A stretch of 64,000 nt of DNA from positions 8,866,001 through 8,930,000 of the forward strand of contig CM114272.1 of the NCBI GenBank assembly GCA_050084515.1, given 5' to 3'. This DNA comes from Blasia pusilla. Lineage: Eukaryota > Marchantiophyta > Marchantiopsida > Blasiales. Shown here one piece after another: positions 1 through 11,098 of this stretch. The translations under genes were made by a program, and so were the position numbers. Every line of letters starts with the position of its first letter. Within the stretch, counting starts at the first letter, position 1. Below the pieces are notes generated by a model. It ran no database searches. It was not told where the DNA came from and worked only from the letters and a program-made list of their open reading frames with translations.

Positions 1-743
1 CTTGTCAGGGTCATGGACGTGTGCCTCAATATGGAGGAGGAGATGGTGCTCCACCAAGAGGACATCATTGTGACTATTGTCAGAGGTATGGTCATACACG
101 TGCAAGGTGTTTCAGTTTATATCCTGAGTTACGTCCGGACCGAGGGCCAGAGAGGGCACTAGAGTGAGTAGCGGGTGCGGGTGGGACTAGAGGTCATGCA
201 CTAGGTGGTCCAGTTGGGGGACCAGGAGCTACCCATAGAGGAGGTAGAGTCCCAACACCTAGACGCGTTGAGGGAGACATTGGGCGTGAGGCTGGGATGG
301 CTGCTCAGATACAGCAGCTATAGGCGCATATTGCCGCTATGGCATTGAGGTTACCCGATGCTGGATCCGTGGCATTGACATCATATGGAGCAGCCATAGA
401 CATGGAGGATCCTGGTTGGATGTGCGGGGTTGCCCAAATGGAGGCCGCCACAATTGTGATGCGTGGAGCAGCCGTAGAGTGGGATCCGCAGCGAGGGGAA
501 GCCAAGAAACATACTAGGCTTCCTCAATCTTTCACGTTGTCCAAGGCGATGAGGACCCCATCAATGGGTCCTGATGAGAGTTCCTGGAGAGTTAGTGATA
601 TTGTTGGTGTGCAGGCACGGAGGGCGATGGGAGAAGCAAGAGCGACGACTCCTATTGCCGATGCTCAGGAGGAGCATGTGTCGAGCACGTTGTTGGGGGC
701 GGCCATCGTTGTGTACCACGCTCCTTTAATTTCTAGCTCCTGA
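1..743 (+). pseudogene. Element A: gag C-terminal part with zinc knuckle, and linker to protease
   Basis: A nucleocapsid-type zinc knuckle of the form CX2CX4HX4C (CDYCQRYGHTRARC) is encoded at about 70-115. In element B a second knuckle lies just upstream of this one; here the corresponding bases fall at the very start of the window and are only partly covered. The linker (an open stretch at 339-743) is hydrophilic, and its SFTLSKAMRTP block is almost identical in element B. Stops separate the knuckle from the linker. The role of the linker is unknown. Confidence 0.8.
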
Positions 744-909
744 TGTTATAACGTTGGGAGGTACGCCCGCCGAGGTTATTTGGGTGGCCGCTACGCTATG
801 TGAGTGTGGAGTTGGAGTTCCTGCATCACGTTCAGAGGTGATGGACCTGCCCTTGGAGCGGATGCTCGGGCCGTCTTCGTCAAATTCATAGCAGCCTACG
901 GCTACTAGG

Positions 910-1434
910 GTGGCGGAGATGCCATTTAGACCCGTGATAGAGCGTGCCATGGCTTCTCTTGGTGTTGTGTTGCTAGATAACCGAGGAGAGGTCTTCCAGT
1001 TGGTGAGTCCCGGTGGTAGAGCTTTTAGTCCGCAGCGCGTCTTGTTGGATTCAGGAGCGCAACCCCTGGTGTTGGGGAAAGTGTCATTTAGAGGATTGGG
1101 CTTGACGAGAGCCGATGTGGAGCGTTGTCCATTATGAATACAGACATCCTTAGGTGGAGCAAGTACCACACAATATATCACTCGACAGGAGGTCGTGGTG
1201 AGGATTTGCCTCGGACACCCTACAGATGAGTCCGTGGTGCGAGCCAAGGCGATAGTGACTGATGTAGAGTCCTATGACATCTTGGTTGGTGGAGCAGTGT
1301 TATACCCGATGGGGTTTTCCTTGGATTATTGGGAGGAATCAGCGTCCTACAGACCAAGATGGCAGTCAAGTGATGGGCGCCTTAGCTCATTACCCATTCG
1401 ATTCACAGATGTAGTGATCGAGCAACGTCCATGA
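910..1434 (+). pseudogene. Element A: retropepsin-like aspartic protease region
   Basis: Protease part of the gypsy polyprotein. The active-site motif is LLDSGAQPLVLGK, in the DSGA form typical of retropepsins, near 1046-1085. It is preceded by VVLLDNRGEVFQLVSP, a block conserved in B and C. A stop at 1135-1137 ends the first open segment, and the second (1195-1434) resumes with the conserved YDILVGGAVLYPMGF strand. Only this copy keeps the serine of DSGA; B and C have DLGA. The domain order (after gag, before the methyltransferase) is the same in all three copies. Confidence 0.8.
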
Positions 1435-1437
1435 GAG

Positions 1438-1980
1438 ATGGCGACCTTAGCAGCATTTAGTAGTGCCATCACTTGGCCTAGTGATTTGATTGAGGGACAT
1501 GTCCATGCAGAGGATACTACCGTTCTTGACATTTCTATGGAGAGGAGTGTCATGGTAGCCGCATCAGTTCGTGGAAAAGAGGTGCCGCTTTGGGGCTCCA
1601 CTGAGGAGCTTCGACGCTTAGCCACAGAGCATGTGCATACCACGTGGAGCGAGACATTTGCACTAGAGTGTGACGGGTCAGAGGAGCCCCAAGTAGGCAG
1701 GAGTTCTGCTATGACCCCTTTGGACACCATCCCAATTGTGTGGTGCATCCCAGAGAAGGGTATTCGAGTGTTGGATCTCTTTGGAGGGTTCAGCACTAGG
1801 TTAGTTGTTGTTTTTCACGCTAAAGTGCGCGTACATCAGTACCTATATGTGGAGATTGATGATGTTGCGAGGCGCGCTTCACCATGTGGCGTTGTTAAGC
1901 CTCCGTTTTCTTGACTTGTTGTCTGCCTCCACCATTCAGGGTTACCAGAGTTCCCTACTGAGGGACATTTCATTGTTGGG
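1438..1980 (+). pseudogene. Element A: N-terminal fragment of DNMT3-like cytosine methyltransferase
   Basis: The open stretch 1438-1914 carries the AdoMet-binding motif I, RVLDLFGGFSTR, followed by a YLYVEIDD segment. This matches the arrangement of motifs I and II in C5-cytosine DNA methyltransferases, most like the DNMT3 class. The nucleotide sequence stays alignable with element B to about 1980. It then switches directly into sequence matching the RNase H region of B and C (AAGCTTGC...). The catalytic PC motif, the rest of the methyltransferase, all of RT and most of RNase H are therefore missing. This fragment cannot be active. Confidence 0.8.
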
Positions 1981-3715
1981 AAGCTTGCAAGGTGGGCTCT
2001 TTTGTTGCAGGAGTATGACTTCCAAGTGGTGCATAGACCTAGGATGCTCAACCAGGATGCAGATGGTTTGAGCCATAACCCATGCCCGAGTCAGCGAGAT
2101 GCGACTGGATCTCGTTGGTATGGTGAGAGTGATGAGGAGTTGGTGCCAAGATGGCATGCGTCAGCCTATTTGGGCTTGTTGGCTATGGAGAGCCAGATTG
2201 CAGAGACTTTGATGGTGAGGTCTGATGGAGAGTCCTTAGATCCACAGGCCGGTGAGGAGACAACAGGTGGTCGAGACATTCACAACGATGGAGTGGTCTT
2301 GGAGCACCTACGTACTGGCAACGTCGCAAGCACAATGGGTTCTAGAGAGCGGGATCAGATCCTACGACGAGCCAGATAGTTTCGGTGGGAGGGCCCGCAT
2401 GTGTTGCGAGTGTGGCAGGATGGTAGAGTGCGTGTAGTGCCTCATCCTTTTCAGAGAGAACGCTTGGTGCATCATACCCATGAGGAGTTGGGTCATTTTA
2501 GAGTGAAGCGGACATACAGCTTGCTCCAGATTCAGTATTGGTGGCAAGGCATGCAGACTGACGTTCAGTACTTTGTTTCCAGATGCATGGTGTGTGATCG
2601 AGTCCGAGCATCGTTCAATGCTCCAACTCCACAGTTGCATCCACTTCCGATCATGGGTTTAGGTTATAGATGGAGTTTGGATTTTGCAGGACCTTTACCT
2701 TTGATGGAGCACCATAGTGTTATGTGTTGGTGATGGTCGAGCACTTCTCGAAGTGGATAGAGTTGGTTGCATTGCTGACAAAGCGAGTGAGGGAGTTGCG
2801 TATGCCTTCCTAGATCGAGTGTTGAGTCATTACGGCGCAACAGCTGAGGTGTTGACTGACGTGGGTACAGAGTTCCGCGGGGAGTTTCAAGCCTTGTGTG
2901 ATCAGGCACTGATCGACCACCGCACTACTTTGCGAGATCATCTTGAGGCGGATGGACTAGCGGAGCACATTGTGCAGACGGTGAAGAGAGGACTACGCAA
3001 GTATGGCTTGTAGAGAGGTTACCTAGGAGATTGGGACCTTCAGTTTCCGTGGTTGGCGATGAGATACAGATTCAACAAGCAAGCATCCTTATCGTCTTTC
3101 TCACCGTACTTGTTGCTTTATGGCCGAGAGCCAGATTTACCAGCGGCCATTCGTCAAGATACTGGTGAGGTGTTGAACCTTGATGACCTTGATGTATGGA
3201 TGCGTGCATGTTCTAAGAGGGCTGAGTTGTTTTGGAGAGTGATGCCCATGGCGTTTGAGAACTTGGCGATTGCGCAACATTAGGATACGTTGAGGTATGC
3301 AACTATTCGGGGAGGTGGTTATCGACCTACTATCCGTCGGTTTCATCAGGGAGACTATGTCTACTTGAAGCAGATGGCACCCATGACGTTGGATGTGACT
3401 GCAGGACGCACCATCTTGAGAGTGCGTGAGGTTTTGCCATCAGATGTTCTCTTATTGGAGGGAGGCGATGGTATGGTTTGGAAGGACCATGTGCGTAACT
3501 GTGCGCCATGTCATCTTTCAAACATTGACGGTAGAGTTGATCGGAGCTTAGCAATAGTTCATGCAAGCTTGCGGTGTATGTTGTGTGGTTCCGCTCGTGG
3601 TGCAGCCACTATGCTAGTATGTGATGGATGTTCGAGAGGATGACATATGACATGTTTGACGCCACCTCTTACTAGGGTTTCTCAAGGACGATGGATGTGT
3701 CCCAGATGTACATAG
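1981..3715 (+). pseudogene. Element A: RNase H tail, integrase and PHD finger
   Basis: After the deletion junction the frame resumes with the RNase H/connection tail (LLQEYDFQVVHRP, DADGLS). It continues into integrase: the HHCC zinc-binding domain (HTHEELGHF ... CMVC), then the catalytic core with WSLDFAGP, LTDVGTEFRGEF and DGLAEHIVQTVK carrying the D, D and E residues. A GPY/F-like module follows (GDYVYLKQ ... KDHVRNC). The protein ends with a PHD-type zinc finger at about 3574-3709. Stops break the frame at several points, including TAG/TAA codons in integrase and a TGA (3641-3643) at the tryptophan position inside the PHD finger. The polyprotein stop is at 3713-3715. Confidence 0.88.
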
Positions 3716-3883
3716 AGTAGGTAGTTCTACATTCTGACTTGTGTATGTGACATGGATGACAAGAAGGCGACTAACGATGGGGCCACATGAGCACCCGGCC
3801 TTCTTGCTCTTAGCGTCCGAGAGATGTATGTCATGGTAGGTAGGGATAGATGGCTATCTGGAGTTAGAGGGACCTAACCACCA

Positions 3884-4023
3884 GCTAGGGGGGCGATTGG
3901 AGATATTTTTGTACTTCTTGTCTCGTTGTTTGGATGCCATGAGTTAGCATGGGATCGTGCGAGTTTGTGTGTGTGTTCGGTGACAACGATGTATGTTGTG
4001 TAGCGATGTGTATGCGCACGACA
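3884..4023 (+). repeat. Element A: polypurine tract and first 126 bp of 3' LTR
   Basis: A polypurine tract (AGCTAGGGGGGCG, ending at 3895) is followed by AT and then a 126 bp module, 3898-4023. The module starts TGGAGATATTT and ends GCGCACGACA. It closely matches two modules at the 3' end of element B (33238-33363 and 33880-34005). After 4023 the sequence departs from the B LTR, although a short ACCTTTGAGA match to the interior of the B LTR segment suggests that an internal LTR deletion occurred here. Confidence 0.75.
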
Positions 4024-7000
4024 CCTTTGAGATCCATGTTTCCATTTAGGCTTGAACATACTTACGATCGCTAATCTAAATATGTAAATTTATTATCATT
4101 GTAACGTCAAAGAATAGAAAACAGTTCCATGGATGCCTACGTTCAATGCCAAAATTATTTTGTCAATTTTCTTCATGTAGATTATTATTGCCTCCTCATT
4201 TTAAGATTGCCTCTCCTCTCGACACATGTCCTTTTCAGCTAATATTTCAGCCAATAGAATAACTCGCTATCTAAATCAATAGGATCGCTCGAATTCAATT
4301 GCACACTCTGGATGGATAATTCAAAATTACACATTACTAGTCGGTGCTCGTGCGGAGAATAACATTCAAATCCGAAGAAAACGAAAACAACTCCCTTAGA
4401 CACTCAAACGGGAGGACGGGTTCTCAAACCCCGTCCTCTTTAAATAATATAGATTTACACACCAATTACTTTATATGTGGCCATTTAAAATCTGCTTTTT
4501 ATTGGTTTTGAGGATTATTTCAGTGAAATGTTTTTCATCGATTTCTGGGCCGGGACCATTAAAGTGGAAAGCATAAATAAAATGTTGCATGCAAATTTTT
4601 TAAGAATCTTGAGAAGGGTTAGCAACTTCTCAAGAAAGAATCGGCTGCTCTATCTCCTTCCACGATTGGGGATGTACGATGAATGAGGTGGGCAGTACAG
4701 TTTTAGTGAAAGGGTGCTTGCAATTTGCTCTGCCTTGGGAATCATCCTCCAATTTCAGGAAGCCTCAGGCTCACGTATCTGTACAGGTTGATGTCTTAGC
4801 TCCTCGAAGAAAGGGGATCTAGAATGTCGTTTGTGTACTTTCTGAAGTGGAGTGTTTGTCAGATGCTTCATGCATTTGCTGCGCCTTGTGCTGCATCCGT
4901 GCTCCGGTTTGAGGGATCATCTCTCGCAAACCATTCAGCTCCTCAAAGGAAAGGAATCTTGAATGTTGTTCGTGATGGAGCTTGAAGGTTGTTGTTGAAA
5001 TAGATTAATTGCAATGAGCCACACGTGAATGGTTTGCCGGATCCCTGCTCCAGTTTCAGTACGCGAGAGTCTCGTCTTCTATCAAGGAATTTCTTTCTTA
5101 GATCTTTGGAGTAAACTAAGCGCAGAGTGTCAGGTTCTGAAGTCCGAATTAAGACCTCGCTGAAATTGGACAAGGGATCCGCGCAGTCGTTGCGGTCTCC
5201 TACTTTTCTTCACAAGATCCTTAACCCTCCAGCAGCACTTGCAGCCTGTTTACTCGGGCTCCAGAAGCTGACACTCTGCCCTTTGATTAGTCCAAAGATC
5301 ACCAACACAACAATTGCGTGCAAGCCATAAGCAGGAGTTTTAACTCTTTGTCGAGAGTATATTGCGAGCAGAGAATCAGCATTACTCGCAATGTATTCTC
5401 TGCTCCAGTTTCAGCGAGGGCTCAGGATCCTCTGTGAAGACATTGCTATTTCGGATTTTTGGTAGTAAGGAAATAGGATGAACTTCTCATTTCTTTGTCA
5501 GAAGACTGCGAGTGGAGTTGGAGCCTCCTAGGCCCCTACTCCACTTTCAGTGGAGGTTTAGGACAATATGTCAAGAAACTTCTATAATTTTGGATCTTTG
5601 AAATAAATGATACATTAGTATGCTTCTCGGATCACAGTTAAAAACATCGCATATGCTGTTGGATATCGATCAGTTCTCCACGTTCAGTGATGGTTTACGA
5701 TGCTCTGTCGCTCGAGAAACTGCTGCACGTTTAAGTGGAAATTTTCGGGAGGAAAGTTCAATAGTTTGAGCATCTCAAATTTCAGGTACGATGTTGCAAG
5801 TGTAGTCGTTTCGTACTCTATGTCGCAAATGCTGCGGGACAATCTGTCGCTCGAGGAATTGCTGCACGTTTACTGGGATCTTGTCGCAAGGAGATAACTT
5901 CAATGGTGAGTTTCTCGAGTTTCAGTTTCGATTTTGCAGGTGCTCATATTCCACAATCTGTGTTCCGTAAATAAAGAGGTCCGGAGGCCATAGCTACCTC
6001 GACTTTCCTCATTCCAATATAATCTAATGTCACGCTTTTTCCTTCGGATTGATTTGACCATGGACCTTTCGAGTTTGCAGTTATGCTTCCCGTCAGATTC
6101 TTCTCCGACCTTTCTACGATCGGATCGTGAGTCGATGCTCTTCTACTCGACTCAATGATAATGATCTAACTCTGTTCCAGTTCTAGGGGCTGGTGGTCTG
6201 TAGCTTCGATTTCTATAGCCAGTAAGCTTAGCCCAGGGGATTATATTTGAATTTTTTTTGCATTACTGAGCCGGGAAGCGTGCTCGATCCCTCTCCTCCA
6301 CTCTGGCTCACGATCGTTACACAGAGGATGGGGGGGCGAACGTCGCTGGACGCGCTCTTGAAACCCCAACTTATGTCTGCGCGAGATTCCAATTTCCCTT
6401 CCAGCACTAGCCCGTCTACATGTTACAAATGCCGTTGTTGTTGTCCTGGGTGGGCCGGAGCGCACCGATCCCTTCATCGAAACTTGATTAAGAAGAACAT
6501 TGCTGTTGTAGCCTGGAGTGCGCCGATCCATCAATTCTTGTGAAGCTCGATGAAGGATCATGTTGCAAGGCACAATTGAACAAGAGGCTTACACGAATTC
6601 GCAATTTCACATCGTAGCACGCTGCTCTAGTCTCACAGCTGCAGCTCATGCTCAGCTCCCATTCAAAGTACTAGCAAATCAGCGTTAGAATTCAATCAAC
6701 TCTCTCATCTAGTATGTGCGTAGGAAGGATTAAGACACCCGTTTCGGGCTAGCAGAATTGCATCCGGCTTGGGATCCTACTCTTCCCAAGCTGGCGCTAT
6801 CTCCCCCGTCCCCTCTCTTCCTTCCTGACTCTCCGGTTTCCCTCGCAGAAATCGCTCCTCCCCTTTCCTCCCGATTAGCTCCCCACAGCTCTATAGCCAT
6901 CGCTTCACCTCCGCTTCCGCATATTGCCATTGCGGAAGTGGCACTTCTGCCGACGAACTCTTATCGTCCCCTTCCTCCTCTTCTCTCTGGATGCATTCTC

Positions 7001-7154
7001 TCGCGCAGTATCGATTCGATCACCTCGTGCACCCTGTCCGGCAACCTCACGGACTCCGTCGAGTGTCCTTGGTGAGCCAATATAAACCCATAAGTGGTAC
7101 GCATTCATCAGGTAGCCCAGATACTCAAATACATCAGGAAGTTCTCTTTGAAGT
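4024..7154. other. Intergenic region, no gene recognised; diverged repeats
   Basis: No open frame here resembles a known protein and no splice-linked coding pattern is evident. A short perfect inverted repeat (GAGGACGGG/CCCGTCCTC, 4412-4438) and the diverged tandem array at 4746-5930 are the only structures I can support. The stretch 6740-7080 is pyrimidine-rich, with open frames in several phases, but looks non-coding. Confidence 0.5.
4746..5930. repeat. Diverged tandem array, period about 140-150 bp
   Basis: A motif like TGCTCCAGTTTCAG recurs at about 4746, 4901, 5047, 5401, 5537, 5673 and 5910, with most spacings near 136-154 bp. A second shared block, AGCTCCTCRAAGRAAAGG, recurs at about 4798 and 4938. 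A third, CTGTCGCTCGAGRAAYTGCTG, recurs near 5703 and 5843. The co-spaced blocks indicate an old tandem duplication array rather than chance. I see no coding role. Confidence 0.5.
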
Positions 7155-7349
7155 GTAACTTTCTCGACCTCTTGGATAAGAATCTTGTATAGTATCTGTC
7201 GTTGTTAGTTTAATATCTGATACGAGGGTCATCGACCCTCACGATATTAATCTTACTTCTCTCCGGGTGCGGGATCGAGCAGGCAGCTTGCTGTCTGGAT
7301 CCCGCCAGCTTCGCCTTGGTATTGCACTACCTCCTCGGCCGGCGCAACC
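7155..7349 (+). ncRNA. U2 snRNA-like gene copy, divergent, possibly a pseudogene
   Basis: The 195 bp segment follows the U2 spliceosomal RNA from end to end. It has a 5' part with ACTTTCTCG and CTTGGATAAGA; the branch-site-pairing region TATAGTATCTGT; AGTTTAATATCTGATA; the stem GAGGGTC-ATC-GACCCTC; and CACGATATTAA. Further on is the 3' hairpin with an AGCTTGCT loop region, and finally GGTATTGCACTACCTC...GGCGCAACC, which matches the U2 3' stem-loop. Paired positions seem largely preserved. However, the GUAGUA branch-recognition sequence reads ATAGTA, the Sm-site region reads ATCTTACTTCTC instead of a U-run, and I find no plant snRNA upstream sequence element with a TATA box at the expected spacing. 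It is a variant or a decayed copy. Confidence 0.75.
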
Positions 7350-7638
7350 TATCCCCAAACGGGGAACCAATGAGTTTAAACAGCATCGCCCACGCTCTGA
7401 CTCTATTCAGAAGTTGTCATCTCCGATGTTGAAATGCCTCAGGTGCTCAACTGACTCGACGTGTCCACTCGAAGAGTCTCACCAATGTTTTGTTCCTCTC
7501 CAGTCGGAAGCATCATCAGCGAAGGATTGGAGAAGCGAATCGTTCTCATCCTGTCTCGTGGTTATTGCGGTTGAATTGGCTATACAGAAACGATCTCTTA
7601 TTGATTTTCTTAAATTTGTGTACACCCGTCAGGATCCC

Positions 7639-7842
7639 AAGCCACATACGTTTTAGGGTTTCTGCGTACTATATTTATATATCTCTGATAGTAAAACTTA
7701 TGATCGAGAACCCTAAGGATTGTACAAACATGGTGCTTTAAAGCCACATACGTTTTAGGGTTTCTGCGTACTATATTTATATATCTCTGATAGTAAAACT
7801 TATGATCGAGAACCCTAAGGATTGTACAAACATGGTGCTTTA
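7639..7842. repeat. Exact 102 bp tandem duplication
   Basis: The 102 bp unit at 7639-7740, starting AAGCCACATACG, is repeated immediately at 7741-7842 with no difference that I can find. Perfect identity in an otherwise decayed region implies a recent duplication or an assembly artefact. Confidence 0.9.
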
Positions 7843-8589
7843 AAGCTTCTCTTACTGTAGAGTTGGTCTAATTCGGGGTGATTCTTTTGACTTTGGAGCG
7901 CCATCTTACTTGACTGTGATCTGTCAATTTCTTGCTTGCTGTAGGCCTCCTAGACCTACTTTTCTGATAACGGAGGGAAGTCTTTGACAAGAACTTAATT
8001 AGTTATATGTTCAGGGACATCAAAATGATTCGAATGAACTCTTGAGCATTTACTGATGAGTTCACAGCAATGTATACTACCGGAGAATGAGCCACCACTC
8101 TGTTTTAGCTCTGTCGTTGAAACAGAGTGCGGCAGGTGGCTTGCTGGGTGTTTTGTCATATACAAGTAATTTATGCTCTTGATCCATATGCATTGTTAAT
8201 GAATTGAAGATCCGACACACAGAAAATCTACTTGCTCTCTCATATAGAGTTCCTATACTAGAGCTGTTTCGATTCATTGTAACCTTTGGATATCACTGTT
8301 TAGTGCTACTTCACAACTCCATGCTTCTTTCATGCACTCAATTCCAAAGTTGATGCCTTAGTTTACGTTTAGGGTCCGTCAAGTCATCCATGGCAAACAA
8401 CTTCTAAGTGAAGTGTGGAGCTCCATAAATTCACGACCAAGAAAGTATTACTTGGCAAGATGCATGACAAGTATCTTACATTAAGAAGGCGGAGGAAGGA
8501 ACCTAATGGAATTCCACTCCATTATTTTTCAAAATGTCACTCCAAATGTAATAGGCTACGCTTATCTGCCGAATCTTAATTCATGGGCT

Positions 8590-9070
8590 CTCCTTCCTAT
8601 CACATGCTTATTGCCGTCTTACTTTTCTTCCTCCTTGTACTACATGAGATAGTGTCTCCTTCCTTTCATATGCTTGCTGCTTTTTTCCACTCCTTCCTCT
8701 AATATAAGAGAGAGGGCTCCTTTAGCAGGTATTATAGTGCCTTGTTTCATCCACTTTTTCCTCCTACTTCCTAGGCTTGTGGTTTGTTCTTTCCTCTAGA
8801 TAATTAGAAAAGAGTGTCACTTCCTTTGATAGTAATAGTATGCTTCTTGTATCTTCCTTCCACATATTCCTCTCTCTACTCCTTCCTCCACTTCCTACTC
8901 TTGAGTTTTCTTCCTTCCTCTAGATCATTAGAAAACCGCGTCAACTCCTTTCTAATAATAATATGCTTGTAGCTTTCTTCCACACTTCTTCCTCTCATAC
9001 TCTCTTGAATGGGAGAGAGTGTCTATTTGGTAATCCATACCATTTAGGAAAGAGGGAGTGTGTCTTTTTA
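8590..9070. repeat. Diverged pyrimidine-rich tandem array, period about 110-130 bp
   Basis: Blocks of the type CTTCCTCTAGATMATTAGAAAA, GTGTCACTTCCTTT and AATATGCTT, followed by TCTTCCTTCCAC, recur about four times with diverged copies. The block CTTTCCTCTAGATAATTAG near 8790 and CTTCCTCTAGATCATTAG near 8915 are the clearest pair. No coding potential is seen. Confidence 0.5.
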
Positions 9071-10586
9071 GTAATCCATGTGATTTTGCTATATATATAG
9101 CTCCCTTCCTCATTCAATTATATAATATAGGTATGGCATACAAGAGAGTGTTACTTCTTTCTTGTATCCACAAACCATCCAAACCAAGGGCTAAGGATTA
9201 ATAGGGTACAACCCAGTGCAATTGCAAAATTTCAAGTTGCTATTTGTTGTAGTGGATCATATTGAATAAGCCATGGAATGTAAATCAGATCACATGCTAG
9301 AGATGCTCTCATGCACTTATCTATGTATATGCTACTAGTAGAGGACTTCCAAAAGGAAAGACCCATAGCTTTTACCTTTTATCCATACTTTCATGTGGAT
9401 TCACTTTAGCTCCGTCACTAGTAACCATATTGGGTTTAGGTCCAAATTGTAGTGTAGACTTCCTAATCTTAGCAACTTTGGATCCATAATTATTCATTCT
9501 AAATGCCAGCAATAACTAGTTTTCTAAGTCTTGGGCTTAAGAGGGCTCATTGTCCATAGAATGTTACACTAATACACTCCTTTAGAAGAACTTGTCACTT
9601 GGATTTTAAACATATAAAAGCTTCATACATGTAGTAGCATGTCCTTGTTGTTGAGACATGTATGGGATGGTAGCTTCCATAGATTGAGACATTCCATCTC
9701 CTTCTCATATCAAGTCTCATCGTATCACCCATTCAAAATTCTAAGTTTGAAAATAATTTTAAAAATGTCAACAACTTTAAAAATGGCTCTCTTGATGGTA
9801 TTCTTTTATTTCCTTATCTTTTTTAATATAAACCATGCCAACCAAAGGAAAAAATAGGAGTTCCTAGTGTAGATTTGATGTAATAATATAAAATAAAATA
9901 TTATCCAATTTTTTCCTTGGCTCCTACTCCAGATTTCACTATAATAAAATTTTAAAAAATTAGTATCCCATTTTTCTTGCCCACTTAAACTTGGTGGGAC
10001 CTCACTTTCACTTTTAATCTTAGCACATATATGTAACATTCATCTGTGAGGCCGCTACTTTTAGAAGATCATGAATTTCAGGTTTTAATGATACTTAATT
10101 AATGTAAATCTTGACTTCCTAAGTTATAATCAAGAAATTGTGAAAAAAACTATGCTCCGTTACTTTCCCCTTGCCCTAACGTAGTCTAGTTTAATATTTA
10201 ATAATCATCCTTCCTCTTATAATTTATAGGAGCGTTGATTTAAATTCTAAGTCAACCTTTCATAGATAATAATCATCAAATCAGATTTTTTTTTAAGACA
10301 ATTTTGTATCAAGCTACTATCAATTTGGATCCCGAAGTGTGACATGGATTTTTTTCCTTTTTTCACTTTCTATTCCTTGAAAGAAAATTATGAGAATCTA
10401 TTTCCAATCTTATGAAATCCAATAACTTAGTTTCTTAAATTAGTAATTCTTTCTGTTAGCCTTTCTTGAAGTGGTTTATCTTGTCTTAACTTAGGAATGT
10501 TAATTTTTTTTCACTTGTGATGATGAATGTAATTAGTTTATGTTACTTGGAAAAAAAAATCATCCAAATTGAATTTTTTTTCAATC

Positions 10587-10664
10587 TCAATTTAATTATT
10601 TTATGTAAGAGATGTATAAGACTTCTTTCTTAAATACATTTCTTACATAAAATAATTAAATTGA
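10587..10664. repeat. AT-rich palindrome with perfect 24 bp arms
   Basis: The arm 10587-10610 (TCAATTTAATTATTTTATG...) is the exact reverse complement of 10641-10664. The 30 bp between them contain a further inverted pair, ATGTAT/ATACAT. The whole block would fold into one long hairpin or cruciform. It could be a foldback or MITE remnant; no target-site duplication was identified. Confidence 0.8.
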
Positions 10665-11098
10665 AAATAAAACTCATCTTAGCTCTAAAATTTTAGAATA
10701 TTAATGAGAATGGTAAGATATATATAAATAGATAGCAAATGAAGAAATCTAAAAAAATTATGGTACAATCTTGTCACGCTGGACATAAACGGTGATATTA
10801 TAAATGTTAATTTTGCTCTATTTTGACTTTCCACTTGACGTTTCAGCGAAAATGACTTCCAACTACCCTCTACAAGACTTTATTTCCAACGTCATTAGTG
10901 TGTGAGACCGTTAGCATGGACGGATTTTTTTAAAATTCAGTTTCACCTCACTTTCTAAGCACAGGAACGAAGTTAAAAATAGATTGAATCACGAAGATAA
11001 TGTATTTGTATCCAATCGTAAGCTAATGGTCCAAAGTCTGTGCACTTACGGAATATTATTCTAAAAACGGTCTTACGTGTAGAAACCGAAGGACCCCT

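Larger units (their letters stand above)
1..4023 (+). mobile_element. Ty3/gypsy element A with DNMT and PHD domains, 5' end outside window, degenerate
   Basis: Relic of a Ty3/gypsy LTR retrotransposon read on the plus strand. In order I see a gag zinc knuckle (about 70-115), a Gag/linker region, a protease with the DSGA motif, the start of a C5-cytosine DNA methyltransferase domain, then an abrupt switch to the RNase H tail, integrase and a C-terminal PHD finger. A polypurine tract and the first 126 bp of the LTR follow. In-frame stops and frameshifts break the reading frame throughout, so the copy is dead. It is of the same subfamily as element B (very similar linker, protease and integrase) and less similar to C. 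The 5' LTR and gag start lie before the window. Confidence 0.93.
7350..11098. other. Intergenic region, AT-rich, no gene recognised
   Basis: No coding pattern is recognised. The region holds the exact tandem duplication at 7639-7842, the pyrimidine-rich array at 8590-9070 and the palindrome at 10587-10664, all listed separately. From about 9640 to 11050 the sequence is strongly AT-rich, with many short homopolymer runs. Confidence 0.5.
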
